From WRAI01 sp031549605 (GTDB taxonomy: Bacteria; Bacillota; Clostridia; Oscillospirales; UBA929): a stretch of 34,436 nucleotides of DNA. Each line of letters starts with the position of its first letter. The stretch's first letter is position 1. The notes under the pieces are model-generated. The model made no database searches and had not been told where the DNA came from. It worked only from the letters and a program-made list of their open reading frames with translations. Location of the stretch: positions 1 to 34,436 of the forward strand of contig JAVBPM010000076.1 of the NCBI GenBank assembly GCA_031549605.1, read 5' to 3'. A program made the position numbers and the translations under genes. This document shows positions 14,262 through 21,978 of the stretch, piece after piece.

Positions 14262-16385
14262 TCAGTGCCAGTTGACAAATGCCGATACAAGGAAAATCGG
14301 CAGCAGAAATACGCCGAGGAAGAGCAGGATGTTGTGCGGCAGCAGCGAGCCGGCGGCGTTCATGTAGGTGAGGTAAAAGAACAGCAGCAGACCGCCGACG
14401 GTGCAGAGCGTGTGGAAAAACAGGTTGAGCCGTGTGGCGTTCTTGAGCTTAATAGAAGAGATGATGCACTCGGTGTAGGTGACCAGATCGTTGCGTTCCA
14501 TCAGTGCTGCCGGCTTGATTGAGACGGGGTTGGCGGGAGACGACAGGCTGAGCCGCTGCTCGACGTTGGGTATTTCGATGTGGTCGCTGGCGGTGGCCAT
14601 GACCTCGTTAAGCAGCTTGGGCGTGATGTTGAAGTCGCGGCAGGCGAAAATGGGCGGAATGCGGTTGCGGAACAGCTTGAGCACTGCCTGCTTAACGCTG
14701 CGATCGGCGACGTATTGCAATGGGAAGATGCAGGCTAGACTCATGTTAACGGCCGAGAAGATGGCTGTTTTGGCGGGCAGCTTTTTGGGCAGTGAGACGC
14801 CCATACGCAGCATAAAGGCGCCGCTGCCGACCAGCACACGGTCGTGGTTAATTTCGGCCGAAAAGCCGCCCTCTTCGTAGAATTCAAAGTTGGAGACGGG
14901 GTGCAGTCGCTCGGTCAGCTTCATTTCGCGCAGCACATCGTCGAGCAGTAGCGACAGGTTGCTGCCGCTGGCCTTGAGTACGCTGGCCGTCTGCATCAGC
15001 ACGCGACTGGCCGAGTGGTCGTTGAACATGGCCATACCGTCGAGGGTGACGCGGCCGCGCGGAAAGATGTCGCCGTCGGTCAGTACGGCCAGACCGTCGT
15101 TGGAAAAGGAACTGGCGGCCGTCCAGCCGGCGATGCAGGCACGGAAGCGCGACAGGTAGCGGCTGGTGAAAAACCACGGCAACGAGAAGGTCAGCCCAAT
15201 GCTGATGGGTGCGACGGCGATGGTCAGCACCGAGTAGCACCACGGGAACTGGCCGGGTCGGCCCATGCCGACGCTGGTCAGCAGCGAGAAAACAAGTGCG
15301 GCGACCGACAAAATGGGGATGAGCCGCTGATCCATTTTGCTCGACTGATCCTTTTGCAGCGTCTGGCGTACAAAGTTTTCGGTGTCGCCCTCCAGCCGGC
15401 CAAAGGTGCCGTGCAGGTCGTAGCCGTTTTCCTGACGATAGATGATGGTGGGCTGCTCCATGCTGCCGGCGGTTTTGAAGGTGCGGAAATAGGCGGCGGT
15501 GTCCCAGTACTTGGCCCACAGCGCAAAAACAAGCGTGGTCGCGCACACGGCACTAAGCGGTATATAGGCATAGCCGCTGTTTGGAAACAGCAGCACACAG
15601 GCAACAAACAGCAGCGAGGCAAAATTGGAGATGGTCACGGCAAAGGAGCGCGACGGGCGTAGCGTGAACAGCTGGCGCAGCCCTTCAGCGATAATGTCGA
15701 GTGCAATCAGCATAATCAATAGCTGCATACCGGCAATAATGCCGAAGAAGCGGTAGGTGTGCAAAATGAGACTAAAGGCGTCGGCCATGGGCAGCGGCAG
15801 CTCCTGCGCCAGTGTGATGTAGAGCAGTGGCAGCAACACGATAAAGGCGAGGAAGCAGCGCAGCTTCATCAGCTTGAGCGAACGGCCGACCGAACGCGCC
15901 ACCTGCAGTGGGTCGGCGTCGGAGGCAAACTGCGTTTCAATGCTGACGTTGCGGCGCCAACGCGCCCACAACGACGGCTTGCGCACGACGTGCGGCGCCT
16001 CCTCCGGCTCGGCAACCGGCTCGGTATCGCCACGCACAAAGTCGCGCGAGGGTCGGAATGCCGCCTCGAAGGTTTCTTTGTCGCCCACGGCAATGTCGAC
16101 CGGCTTGAGCGACGTCGTGTTGTTTTCAATAAAATGGGCCTTTTCCTTGCTGATTTGCAGCAGCTTGAGCTCCTCGCTCAGGTTTTTTAGGCTGGCGGTG
16201 GCCTGTGACAGTCCCTCCTCGATTTTGGGCTTGCGCGTGAAATCGGTGGAGCGCTGGTAGTGCTCCTCGGCGATAATGTCGGCGATGGTGGGTTGTTCGT
16301 CGTGGTCAAGGCTCTCCGCTTGCAGTTGCAGGTTGCGCAGCGTGTCCTGCGAATTGGGGTTGGTCGGCTTGTTGCCGTCGTTCAT
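14262..16385 (-). CDS. Degenerate P1B-type (heavy-metal) P-type ATPase homologue, catalytically dead
   Basis: 707 residues. Residues 1-165 are a hydrophilic cytosolic tail. Helices lie at about 173-193, 212-233, 247-267, 271-292. Then: FVRQTLQKDQSSKMDQRL (338-355) matches the actuator-to-TM linker of P1B ATPases; VLTIAVAPISIGLTFSLP (386-403) stands where VACPCALGLATP is expected; NDGLAVLTDGDIFPRGRV (429-446) stands for FDKTGTLTEG; EEGGFSAEINHDRVLVG (504-520) is the nucleotide-domain G-x-G region; FACRDFNITPK (580-590) replaces MLTGDN. No GDGxND is found; two final helices lie at about 654-673 and 683-703. So the phosphorylated Asp, CPC and hinge motifs are all lost while the architecture is kept. 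It overlaps rlmB by 4 nt (ATGA). Role unknown; a pump is excluded if this alignment holds. Confidence 0.75.
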   Translation of the reverse strand: MNDGNKPTNPNSQDTLRNLQLQAESLDHDEQPTIADIIAEEHYQRSTDFTRKPKIEEGLSQATASLKNLSEELKLLQISKEKAHFIENNTTSLKPVDIAVGDKETFEAAFRPSRDFVRGDTEPVAEPEEAPHVVRKPSLWARWRRNVSIETQFASDADPLQVARSVGRSLKLMKLRCFLAFIVLLPLLYITLAQELPLPMADAFSLILHTYRFFGIIAGMQLLIMLIALDIIAEGLRQLFTLRPSRSFAVTISNFASLLFVACVLLFPNSGYAYIPLSAVCATTLVFALWAKYWDTAAYFRTFKTAGSMEQPTIIYRQENGYDLHGTFGRLEGDTENFVRQTLQKDQSSKMDQRLIPILSVAALVFSLLTSVGMGRPGQFPWCYSVLTIAVAPISIGLTFSLPWFFTSRYLSRFRACIAGWTAASSFSNDGLAVLTDGDIFPRGRVTLDGMAMFNDHSASRVLMQTASVLKASGSNLSLLLDDVLREMKLTERLHPVSNFEFYEEGGFSAEINHDRVLVGSGAFMLRMGVSLPKKLPAKTAIFSAVNMSLACIFPLQYVADRSVKQAVLKLFRNRIPPIFACRDFNITPKLLNEVMATASDHIEIPNVEQRLSLSSPANPVSIKPAALMERNDLVTYTECIISSIKLKNATRLNLFFHTLCTVGGLLLFFYLTYMNAAGSLLPHNILLFLGVFLLPIFLVSAFVNWH

Positions 16386-17176
16386 ACTGCACCCCCTTGC
16401 TTTTTGTTGCGGGAGTTAACGGCGGCATAGAGCAGCACGGCTGCGGCCGCCGAGACGTTGAGTGAGTTGATTTGGCCGTACATGGGGATGGACAGGATAA
16501 AGTCGCACTGCTCGCGCACCAAGCGCGACAGGCCGTCTTGCTCGGAGCCGAGTACCAGCACGGTCGGGCCGGACAGGTCGGTGGCAAAGACATCGCTGTC
16601 ACCGCCGGCGTCGGCGCCGTAAACCCACAGGCCCTTGTCTTTCAGCTCTTTGAGTGTGGCGGTCAGGTTGCTGACGCGCGCGACGGGCAGAAAGGCGAGC
16701 GCACCGGCGGCGGCGCGGTCAGTCCACGCCGACAGGCTGGCGCTGCGCCGCTTGGGGATGATAATGCCGTGGGCGCCGGCGGCTTCGGCGGTGCGGCAGA
16801 TAGCGCCGAGGTTGCGACCGTCCTCCACACCGTCGCAGACGACAAGCAGCGGCGGGCGGCCTGACGCGGCAGCGGCGGCCAGCAGCTCGTCGACCTCGGC
16901 GTAGCGGCGGGCGGCCACGGTGGCAATGACGCCTTGGTGGCGCTTGGTTTGACTCATGAGATCGAGCTGGGCGCGGTCGCGCTCAACGGTGACAACGCCG
17001 GCACTGCGAGCCAACTCCAACAGCTGGCGCAGGCCGTCAGCGCCCTTGGCAAAGTATAGCTTATCGAGCGAACGGTTGGCGCGCAGCGCTTCGGTGATGG
17101 CGTGCCGACCCTCAAGCTGCTCGGTGACGACAGCGTCGTCGCGTCCCGGCTGTGTTGTCGGGTCAAGTTCGGTCAT
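16382..17176 (-). CDS. rlmB: 23S rRNA 2'-O-ribose methyltransferase, RlmB/TrmH (SPOUT) family
   Basis: 264 residues. N-terminal substrate-binding part starts EGRHAITEALR, with KRHQGVIA near 78-85. The SPOUT knot motifs are complete: motif 1 GVEDGRNLGAICRTAEAAG (117-134, N122), motif 2 LGSEQDGLS (209-217), motif 3 IPMYGQINSLNVSAAAAV (230-247). Family members methylate the ribose of 23S rRNA (G2251 in E. coli) with S-adenosylmethionine. ATG 17176 is chosen because AAGGGGTG lies six bases upstream; a longer reading to 17200 includes that site. Its stop overlaps the start of the pseudo-ATPase. Exact rRNA position cannot be told from sequence. Confidence 0.93.
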   Translation of the reverse strand: MTELDPTTQPGRDDAVVTEQLEGRHAITEALRANRSLDKLYFAKGADGLRQLLELARSAGVVTVERDRAQLDLMSQTKRHQGVIATVAARRYAEVDELLAAAAASGRPPLLVVCDGVEDGRNLGAICRTAEAAGAHGIIIPKRRSASLSAWTDRAAAGALAFLPVARVSNLTATLKELKDKGLWVYGADAGGDSDVFATDLSGPTVLVLGSEQDGLSRLVREQCDFILSIPMYGQINSLNVSAAAAVLLYAAVNSRNKKQGGAV

Positions 17177-17219
17177 GTGACACACCCCTTTTTCACCCAA
17201 TGGTCAAGTTAGTTGACAT

Positions 17220-17228
17220 ATTATAGCA
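17220..17228 (-). promoter_or_regulatory. Extended -10 promoter of rlmB operon
   Basis: On the minus strand TGCTATAAT: TG one base ahead of a perfect TATAAT. No good -35 box at 17 nt, which an extended -10 can replace. It lies 43 bp ahead of the rlmB start. Confidence 0.65.
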
Positions 17229-17292
17229 CATTGCGTCGGCAAATAAAAGGGGTTACGGTCGACAAAAACAAGATGGCTTGATTTTTTTGCTC

Positions 17293-17321
17293 TTGTGTAA
17301 TAATGGCGATGGGCGTATAAT
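17293..17321 (+). promoter_or_regulatory. Sigma-A-type promoter of the glycosyltransferase-rsmE operon
   Basis: -35 TTGTGT (17293-17298), exactly 17 nt, perfect -10 TATAAT (17316-17321), 34 bp ahead of the start codon. Confidence 0.8.
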
Positions 17322-17354
17322 AAGGCGATACACATGTACTGGAGGATAAAAGGT

Positions 17355-18302
17355 ATGGCTAAGCCGCGTTATTCGGTTGTTGTGCCCTTGTATAATGAAG
17401 AAGATGTAATACGCGAGAGTTATCGCCGCTTGACTGAGGTTATGGAGCGGTGCGGTGACAGCTACGAGTTGATTTTTATCAACGATGGCAGCCGCGACAA
17501 GACGCTGGACATTGCGTTTGAGCTGGCTGAGGCCGACAAACGGCTGCGCGTGCTGTCTTTTTCGCGCAACTTCGGACACCAGCCGGCCATCACGGCGGGC
17601 ATGGACTACGCGCGCGGCGACGCCGTGATTGTCATTGATGCCGACTTGCAGGATCCGCCCGAGGTCATGCTGCCCATGATTGAAATGTGGCAACAGGGCA
17701 ACGAGGTTGTCTACGGCAAACGCACGGTGCGTAAGGGTGAGACGGTTTTTAAGAAGCTGACGGCCAAGGTGTTTTACCGCACGCTCAACGCGCTGACCGA
17801 CGTTGAGCTGCCGGTCGACGTCGGCGATTTCCGGCTGCTCGACCGCAAGGTAATCGAAACGATGAAGCAAATGCCCGAGCGCAACCGCTATGTACGCGGC
17901 ATTGTCGCGTGGGTGGGCTATAAGCAGGCGGCGGTCGAGTATGTGCGCGAGGAGCGCTTTGCCGGAGAGACTAAGTACCCGCTCAAAAAAATGTTGGGGC
18001 TGGCGTCCAATGCCATTACCTCGTTTTCTCTTAAGCCGCTCAAGATTTCTACTTATATCGGCTGCTTTTTGTCGTTTGGCAGCTTTGTCTTTTTGATTTA
18101 TGTACTGGTGCGCGGGCTTATCGACAAGGGGCTTGTCGACGGTTGGGCGTCGCTGGCGGCCATTATGCTCTTTTTCAACGGCATTGTGTTGATTATGCTG
18201 GGCATCATCGGACAGTACATCGGCCGTATTTACGATGAGACCAAGGGCCGTCCGTTGTACATTGTCAGCCAACAGTTTAACGCACCCGAGGAGGAAGCGT
18301 GA
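17355..18302 (+). CDS. Family 2 glycosyltransferase (DPM1/GtrB-like, polyprenyl-phosphate sugar synthase type)
   Basis: 315 residues. The GT-A domain (1-215) has YSVVVPLYNEEDVI, FINDGSRDKT, LSFSRNFGHQPAITAGM.YA.GDAVIVIDADLQDPPE (DxD motif), and GDFRLLDRKV. Two C-terminal helices (about 232-260 and 268-292) with the IIGQYIGRIYDE end are typical of GtrB/YkoT/bactoprenol glucosyltransferases, which move a sugar from UDP- or GDP-sugar to undecaprenyl phosphate at the inner membrane face. ATG 17355 is chosen over ATG 17334 because GGAGG (17341-17345) is nine bases upstream. Overlaps rsmE by 4 nt. Sugar and acceptor not determinable. Confidence 0.9.
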   Translation: MAKPRYSVVVPLYNEEDVIRESYRRLTEVMERCGDSYELIFINDGSRDKTLDIAFELAEADKRLRVLSFSRNFGHQPAITAGMDYARGDAVIVIDADLQDPPEVMLPMIEMWQQGNEVVYGKRTVRKGETVFKKLTAKVFYRTLNALTDVELPVDVGDFRLLDRKVIETMKQMPERNRYVRGIVAWVGYKQAAVEYVREERFAGETKYPLKKMLGLASNAITSFSLKPLKISTYIGCFLSFGSFVFLIYVLVRGLIDKGLVDGWASLAAIMLFFNGIVLIMLGIIGQYIGRIYDETKGRPLYIVSQQFNAPEEEA

Positions 18303-19009
18303 GCGCACGGTTCTTTGTCGAGGCTGATTTTGACGGCCGGCTGACCGGCGAGCAGGCGCACCACGCGGCGCGCGTGTTGCGGTTGCGGCGCGGTGAGACG
18401 GTCGCTGTCTGCGACGGTGCCGGCCGCGAGGCCGACGCCGTTGTGGCTGAGGTGACGACGGGTGAGGTGCTGCTTGAGGTTGGCGCGTGGCGCGACTGCG
18501 TTGCCGAGCCAACAGTGCTTGTGACAGTGTACATCGGCGTGGCCAAGGGCGACCGCATGGACTATGCCATTCAGAAGGCTGTGGAACTCGGCGCGGCGCG
18601 GTTGGTGCCGTTTGTGTCCAAGCGCTGCGTGGCCAAAGGCGACGGTGTCAAGCGGCTGCGGTGGCAAAAAATTGCCGAGCAGGCGGCGAGTCAGTCGGGT
18701 CGCGGCACTGTGCCCGAAGTGACGGCGGCCGTTGATTTTCAGACGGCGTGCCGCGAGGCGGCAGAGGCTGATGTGGGATTGTTTTGCTACGAGCTGCCGG
18801 TAGGCGTGCCGCTGAAGCGCGCGCTGGAGCGCGCGACACCGCGCACGGTGTCGGTGGTGTGTGGGCCGGAGGGCGGCTTCGACGCCGACGAGGCGCAATT
18901 GGCAGCGTCGATGCTGACGTGTGTGACGCTGGGACCGCGCATTTTGCGCTGTGAGACGGCGCCAGTCGCGGCGTTGACGGCGGTTTTGTATCAGTATGGT
19001 CAACTGTAG
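18299..19009 (+). CDS. rsmE: 16S rRNA (uracil1498-N3)-methyltransferase
   Basis: 236 residues. N-terminal PUA-like part with AHHAARVLRLRRGE, then the SPOUT domain: ARLVPFVSKRCV, WQKIAEQAASQSGR, VVCGPEGGFDADE, and TLGPRILRCETAPVAAL. These are the defining RsmE motifs. It methylates N3 of U1498 in 16S rRNA. GTG start overlaps the glycosyltransferase stop (GTGA), with GAGGAGG upstream. Usually found beside prmA/dnaJ; here it is paired with a glycosyltransferase. Confidence 0.96.
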   Translation: MSARFFVEADFDGRLTGEQAHHAARVLRLRRGETVAVCDGAGREADAVVAEVTTGEVLLEVGAWRDCVAEPTVLVTVYIGVAKGDRMDYAIQKAVELGAARLVPFVSKRCVAKGDGVKRLRWQKIAEQAASQSGRGTVPEVTAAVDFQTACREAAEADVGLFCYELPVGVPLKRALERATPRTVSVVCGPEGGFDADEAQLAASMLTCVTLGPRILRCETAPVAALTAVLYQYGQL

Positions 19010-19015
19010 AGTGGT

Positions 19016-19046
19016 CAAAGCCCAAGGCTGACTGCCTTGGGCTTTG
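19016..19046 (+). terminator. Terminator hairpin after rsmE
   Basis: Perfect 13-bp stem (19016-19028 with 19034-19046), 5-nt loop, seven bases past the rsmE stop. The tail is TAAAATCC and not T-rich, so it may end transcription weakly or protect the 3' end. Confidence 0.65.
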
Positions 19047-19114
19047 TAAAATCCATTCGGAGAATGGCGCGTATTCAAAAAGAGATGTTTACGATGTCGG
19101 TGCGGTTGCACCGG

Positions 19115-19147
19115 CTATGTGTGGGTCGGGTCGATGAGGTGCTTCAT
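19115..19147 (-). CDS. Possible micro-ORF (10 codons) with strong ribosome-binding site
   Basis: On the minus strand AGAAAGGAG (19156-19164) is eight bases ahead of ATG 19147, which opens MKHLIDPTHT and stops at TAG. The gap between rsmE and phoH holds no other gene. A TTGACA is present on the same strand (19211-19216) with a poor -10 (TCACAT) at 17 nt. Could be a leader peptide, small peptide gene or decayed gene start; it recalls the MKHLID start of some clostridial aspartate carbamoyltransferases, perhaps by chance. Translation is unproven. Confidence 0.3.
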   Translation of the reverse strand: MKHLIDPTHT

Positions 19148-19251
19148 AGGCATCACTCCTTTCTGTTGCCGTTAGTCTACCCGACAGATGTGACAAGTCT
19201 ATGAATGGATTGTCAATAATCGGTGAATAGTGAACGAGAAAGGGTGGGGAC

Positions 19252-20244
19252 ATGGAACAGACCATACAAGTCGACCGCATGGAAGAGTTGATTGCGCTGT
19301 TTGGCAGCTTTGACCACAACGTACGCTTGATTGAAACGGCCTATGGCGTGCGCGTTATCAGCCGCAGTGATGAACTGAAAATCAGCGGTGATCCCGAGCA
19401 GGTGGCGCTAGCAGCGCGCGCGGTGCAGAGCTTGCTGGCGCTGATTGCCAAGGGCGAGACCATTGACGACCAAAAGGTCAATCTGGTGCTGCAGATGATT
19501 GAGGAAGGGCAGGAACACCAGCTGCAAAGTCTGGGCAAGGGCGTTGTCTGCGTCACGGCCAAGGGCAAGCCGATTAAGGCAAAAACGCCGGGCCAGCAGC
19601 AGTACATTGACGCCATGGCCAAGCACACCGTGACCATGGGCATTGGTCCGGCGGGCACGGGCAAGACCTATTTGGCGGTCGCCGCCGCCGTGACGGCGTT
19701 TCGTGACCGCGCCGTCAGCCGCATTATTCTGACGCGACCGGCGGTTGAGGCGGGCGAGAAGCTGGGTTTTTTGCCCGGCGACTTGCAAAACAAGGTCGAC
19801 CCCTATCTGCGCCCGCTGTATGACGCGATGTTTGACATGCTGGGCGCCGAGAACTACCAAAAGCATTTGGAGCGCGGCTCCATTGAGGTGGCACCGCTGG
19901 CCTACATGCGTGGCCGCACGCTGGACGACGCCTTTATCATTCTGGACGAGGCGCAAAACACCTCGCGTGAGCAGATGAAGATGTTTTTAACGCGACTGGG
20001 GCAGAACAGTAAAATTGTCGTCACCGGCGACGTGACGCAAATCGACCTGCCGGGCGACAAGCAGTCGGGACTGATTGAGGCGATGCGTATTCTCGACGGT
20101 GTTGAGGGCATTGCCATCTGTAAGTTGAGTCACAAGGACGTGGTGCGTCACGTGATGGTGCAGCGCATTATCAAGGCGTACGAGGCGGCGCAGAAACCGG
20201 CGCAAAAGCCGTCGCACGGCAGGAAAACGGCACATAGGAGTTGA
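19252..20244 (+). CDS. phoH: PhoH family ATPase (YbeZ/PhoH-like)
   Basis: 330 residues. The N-terminal 100 residues form the KH-like/PhoH N region. Walker A GPAGTGKT at 132-139, then ILTRPAVEAGEKLGFLPGDL, PLYDAMFDMLG, MRGRTLDDAFIILDEAQNTSREQMKMFLTR (Walker B), GDVTQIDLP and LSHKDVVRH complete the PhoH domain. Members are cytosolic ATPases, often linked to YbeY in rRNA/RNA metabolism. AAAGGGTGGGG precedes ATG 19252. Followed within 6 bp by ybeY; the HD-domain gene pgpH, often between them, is missing. The C-terminal tail is lysine/arginine-rich. Confidence 0.95.
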   Translation: MEQTIQVDRMEELIALFGSFDHNVRLIETAYGVRVISRSDELKISGDPEQVALAARAVQSLLALIAKGETIDDQKVNLVLQMIEEGQEHQLQSLGKGVVCVTAKGKPIKAKTPGQQQYIDAMAKHTVTMGIGPAGTGKTYLAVAAAVTAFRDRAVSRIILTRPAVEAGEKLGFLPGDLQNKVDPYLRPLYDAMFDMLGAENYQKHLERGSIEVAPLAYMRGRTLDDAFIILDEAQNTSREQMKMFLTRLGQNSKIVVTGDVTQIDLPGDKQSGLIEAMRILDGVEGIAICKLSHKDVVRHVMVQRIIKAYEAAQKPAQKPSHGRKTAHRS

Positions 20245-20249
20245 GAGCG

Positions 20250-20744
20250 ATGCGGCACGTCATTCATGTATATACTGAGCCGGGCGTTGGGCCGCTGTCG
20301 CGCGCGTGGCGGCTGGCCATTCGCCGCGCGGCACGGCGTGTGCTGCGCTGCGAGGGCGTGGACGAGCCGGTGGTTGTCAATGTGACGGTGGTGGGCGAAA
20401 TGACCATCGCGCAGCTAAACCAGCGGATGCGCGGCAAGTCGGGTACGACCGATGTGCTGTCCTTTCCCAACCTCGACTGCTGGGATGACCGCGCCGACGG
20501 TCAGCGCGAGAACGCGCGAGACCCCGAAACGGGCAGGCTGGATTTGGGCGATGTGGCCATCTGCCTGCCGGTTGTGCTGGCGCAGGCAAAGCAGCTGCAG
20601 CAGAGCGCTGAACGTGAGATTAGTTACATGACGGTGCATTCGACGCTGCACCTGCTGGGCTACGACCACATCGACGAGGCCGAGCAGAAACAGGCGATGC
20701 GCGCCCGCGAAAAGGCGATACTGGCGACGCTGGGTGACTTATGA
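20250..20744 (+). CDS. ybeY: Endoribonuclease / rRNA maturation factor YbeY
   Basis: 164 residues. The zinc-binding signature is HSTLHLLGYDH (H-x3-H-x5-H; the usual second-position Gly is Ser here), preceded by LNQRMRGKSGTTDVLSFP and LGDVAIC, all typical of YbeY. It processes the 3' end of 16S rRNA and helps ribosome quality control. ATG 20250 is chosen (AGGAG ten bases upstream); TTG 20241 would sit on the ribosome-binding site. The stop overlaps the dgkA start (ATGA). Confidence 0.95.
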   Translation: MRHVIHVYTEPGVGPLSRAWRLAIRRAARRVLRCEGVDEPVVVNVTVVGEMTIAQLNQRMRGKSGTTDVLSFPNLDCWDDRADGQRENARDPETGRLDLGDVAICLPVVLAQAKQLQQSAEREISYMTVHSTLHLLGYDHIDEAEQKQAMRAREKAILATLGDL

Positions 20745-21088
20745 AAAGGCTGGTCAATTCGTTTGGGAATGCGGCGCGCGGCCTGCTGCGCGGATTTGCC
20801 ACCGGAGGTAATCTGCTGTGGCAGGTGCTGGCGGTCGCTGTTGTGGTGGCGGTCGGGCTGTGGCTGGGCTTTGCTGCGTGGCAGTGGGTGGCTTGCGTGC
20901 TTTGTTGTGCGGCGGTCATTGCGTTGGAGTTGCTCAACACCGCCATTGAACGGCTGTGTGATGTCGTGCAACCCGAGCAAGACGCGCGGATTGGCGCCAT
21001 TAAGGACATTGCGGCGGGCGCCGTACTTTGGACGGCCATCGGGTCGGTGATTGTATTTATGATTTGTATCGCTACGGCGATGAAATGA
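20741..21088 (+). CDS. dgkA: Diacylglycerol kinase / undecaprenol kinase family
   Basis: 115 residues with three helices. FGNAARGLLRGF..GGNLLWQ near the start, then ALELLNTAIERLCDVVQPEQDARIGAIKDIAAGAVL, the DgkA active-site pattern (E..NTAIE...D, and K.D.aAgAV). In Gram-positive bacteria the enzyme mainly phosphorylates undecaprenol, recycling the cell-wall lipid carrier. Starts inside the ybeY stop and its TGA overlaps the upstream ATG candidate of era, so translation is coupled. Confidence 0.93.
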   Translation: MKRLVNSFGNAARGLLRGFATGGNLLWQVLAVAVVVAVGLWLGFAAWQWVACVLCCAAVIALELLNTAIERLCDVVQPEQDARIGAIKDIAAGAVLWTAIGSVIVFMICIATAMK

Positions 21089-21096
21089 GGAACGTA

Positions 21097-21978
21097 ATGA
21101 GAAGTGGAATGATTGCCATTGTCGGCCGTCCCAATGCGGGCAAGTCGACGCTGACCAACGCGCTGTGTGGCGAAAAGGTGGCCATTGTCAGCAACAAGCC
21201 GCAGACGACGCGCAACCGCATCTGCGCGGTGGCCAATATCGACGGCGCGCAGCTGGTGCTGATGGACACGCCCGGCTTTCACAAGCCGCACAACAAGCTG
21301 GGTGAGTATATGCAGCGCGTGGTCAAGGACAGCCTGCTCGACGTCGACGCCGTTGTGCTGATTGTCGAGCCGGTGGCGCGTATCGGCAAGCCGGAGGCCA
21401 TTTTGCTGGAACGCATCAAGGCGTCGGGCGCGCCCTGCCTGCTGGCTGTCAATAAGATTGACACCGTGGCGCATACGGCGCTGCTGCCGGTGCTGCAATT
21501 GTACAGCGAGCAGCTCGACTTTACCGCCGTGGTGCCGCTGTGCGCGCGCAACGGCAATGGCGTGGCGCTGCTGGGCAAGGAGCTGGCCAAGCTGATGCCC
21601 GAAGGGCCGCAGCTGTTTCCCGACGACATGGTCACCGACCAGCCCGACCAGGTCTACGCCTGTGAAATTGTGCGTGAAAAGCTGCTGTGGGCACTGAACG
21701 AGGAAATTCCGCACGGCATTGCCTGCCTGTGCGAGCAGTGGAAGGAAACGCCTGAGCTGCTGCACATCGGTGTGTCGGTAATTTGCGAGCGCGACAGCCA
21801 CAAGGCTATTGTCATTGGCAAGCACGGCGCTGTGTTAAAGAAAGTCGGCGAACAGGCGCGCGCCGAGTTGGAGAAGTTTTTTGGCTGCAAGGTCTTTTTG
21901 GAGACATGGGTCAAGGTCAAGAGCAATTGGCGCGACTCGGAGCAGCACATTCGCAGCTACGGCTTTAGCGAGGAATGA
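21097..21978 (+). CDS. era: GTPase Era
   Basis: 293 residues. G1 GRPNAGKST (10-18), G2 around NKPQTTRNR, G3 DTPGFH, G4 NKID; the usual SA of G5 reads CA. The C-terminal KH domain has VICERDSHKAIVIGKHGAVLKKVG and FLETWVKVK.NWRD. Era binds the 3' end of 16S rRNA in 30S assembly. ATG 21097 is chosen because GAGGA (21087-21091) is five bases upstream; ATG 21085 overlaps the dgkA stop. Its own stop overlaps recO (ATGA). Confidence 0.96.
   Translation: MRSGMIAIVGRPNAGKSTLTNALCGEKVAIVSNKPQTTRNRICAVANIDGAQLVLMDTPGFHKPHNKLGEYMQRVVKDSLLDVDAVVLIVEPVARIGKPEAILLERIKASGAPCLLAVNKIDTVAHTALLPVLQLYSEQLDFTAVVPLCARNGNGVALLGKELAKLMPEGPQLFPDDMVTDQPDQVYACEIVREKLLWALNEEIPHGIACLCEQWKETPELLHIGVSVICERDSHKAIVIGKHGAVLKKVGEQARAELEKFFGCKVFLETWVKVKSNWRDSEQHIRSYGFSEE

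Noticed and set aside
17253..18512. A 419-codon minus-strand frame opposite the glycosyltransferase
   Set aside because: Shadow frame with Arg/His/Gln-rich sequence; the plus strand has a perfect promoter and conserved GT2 motifs.
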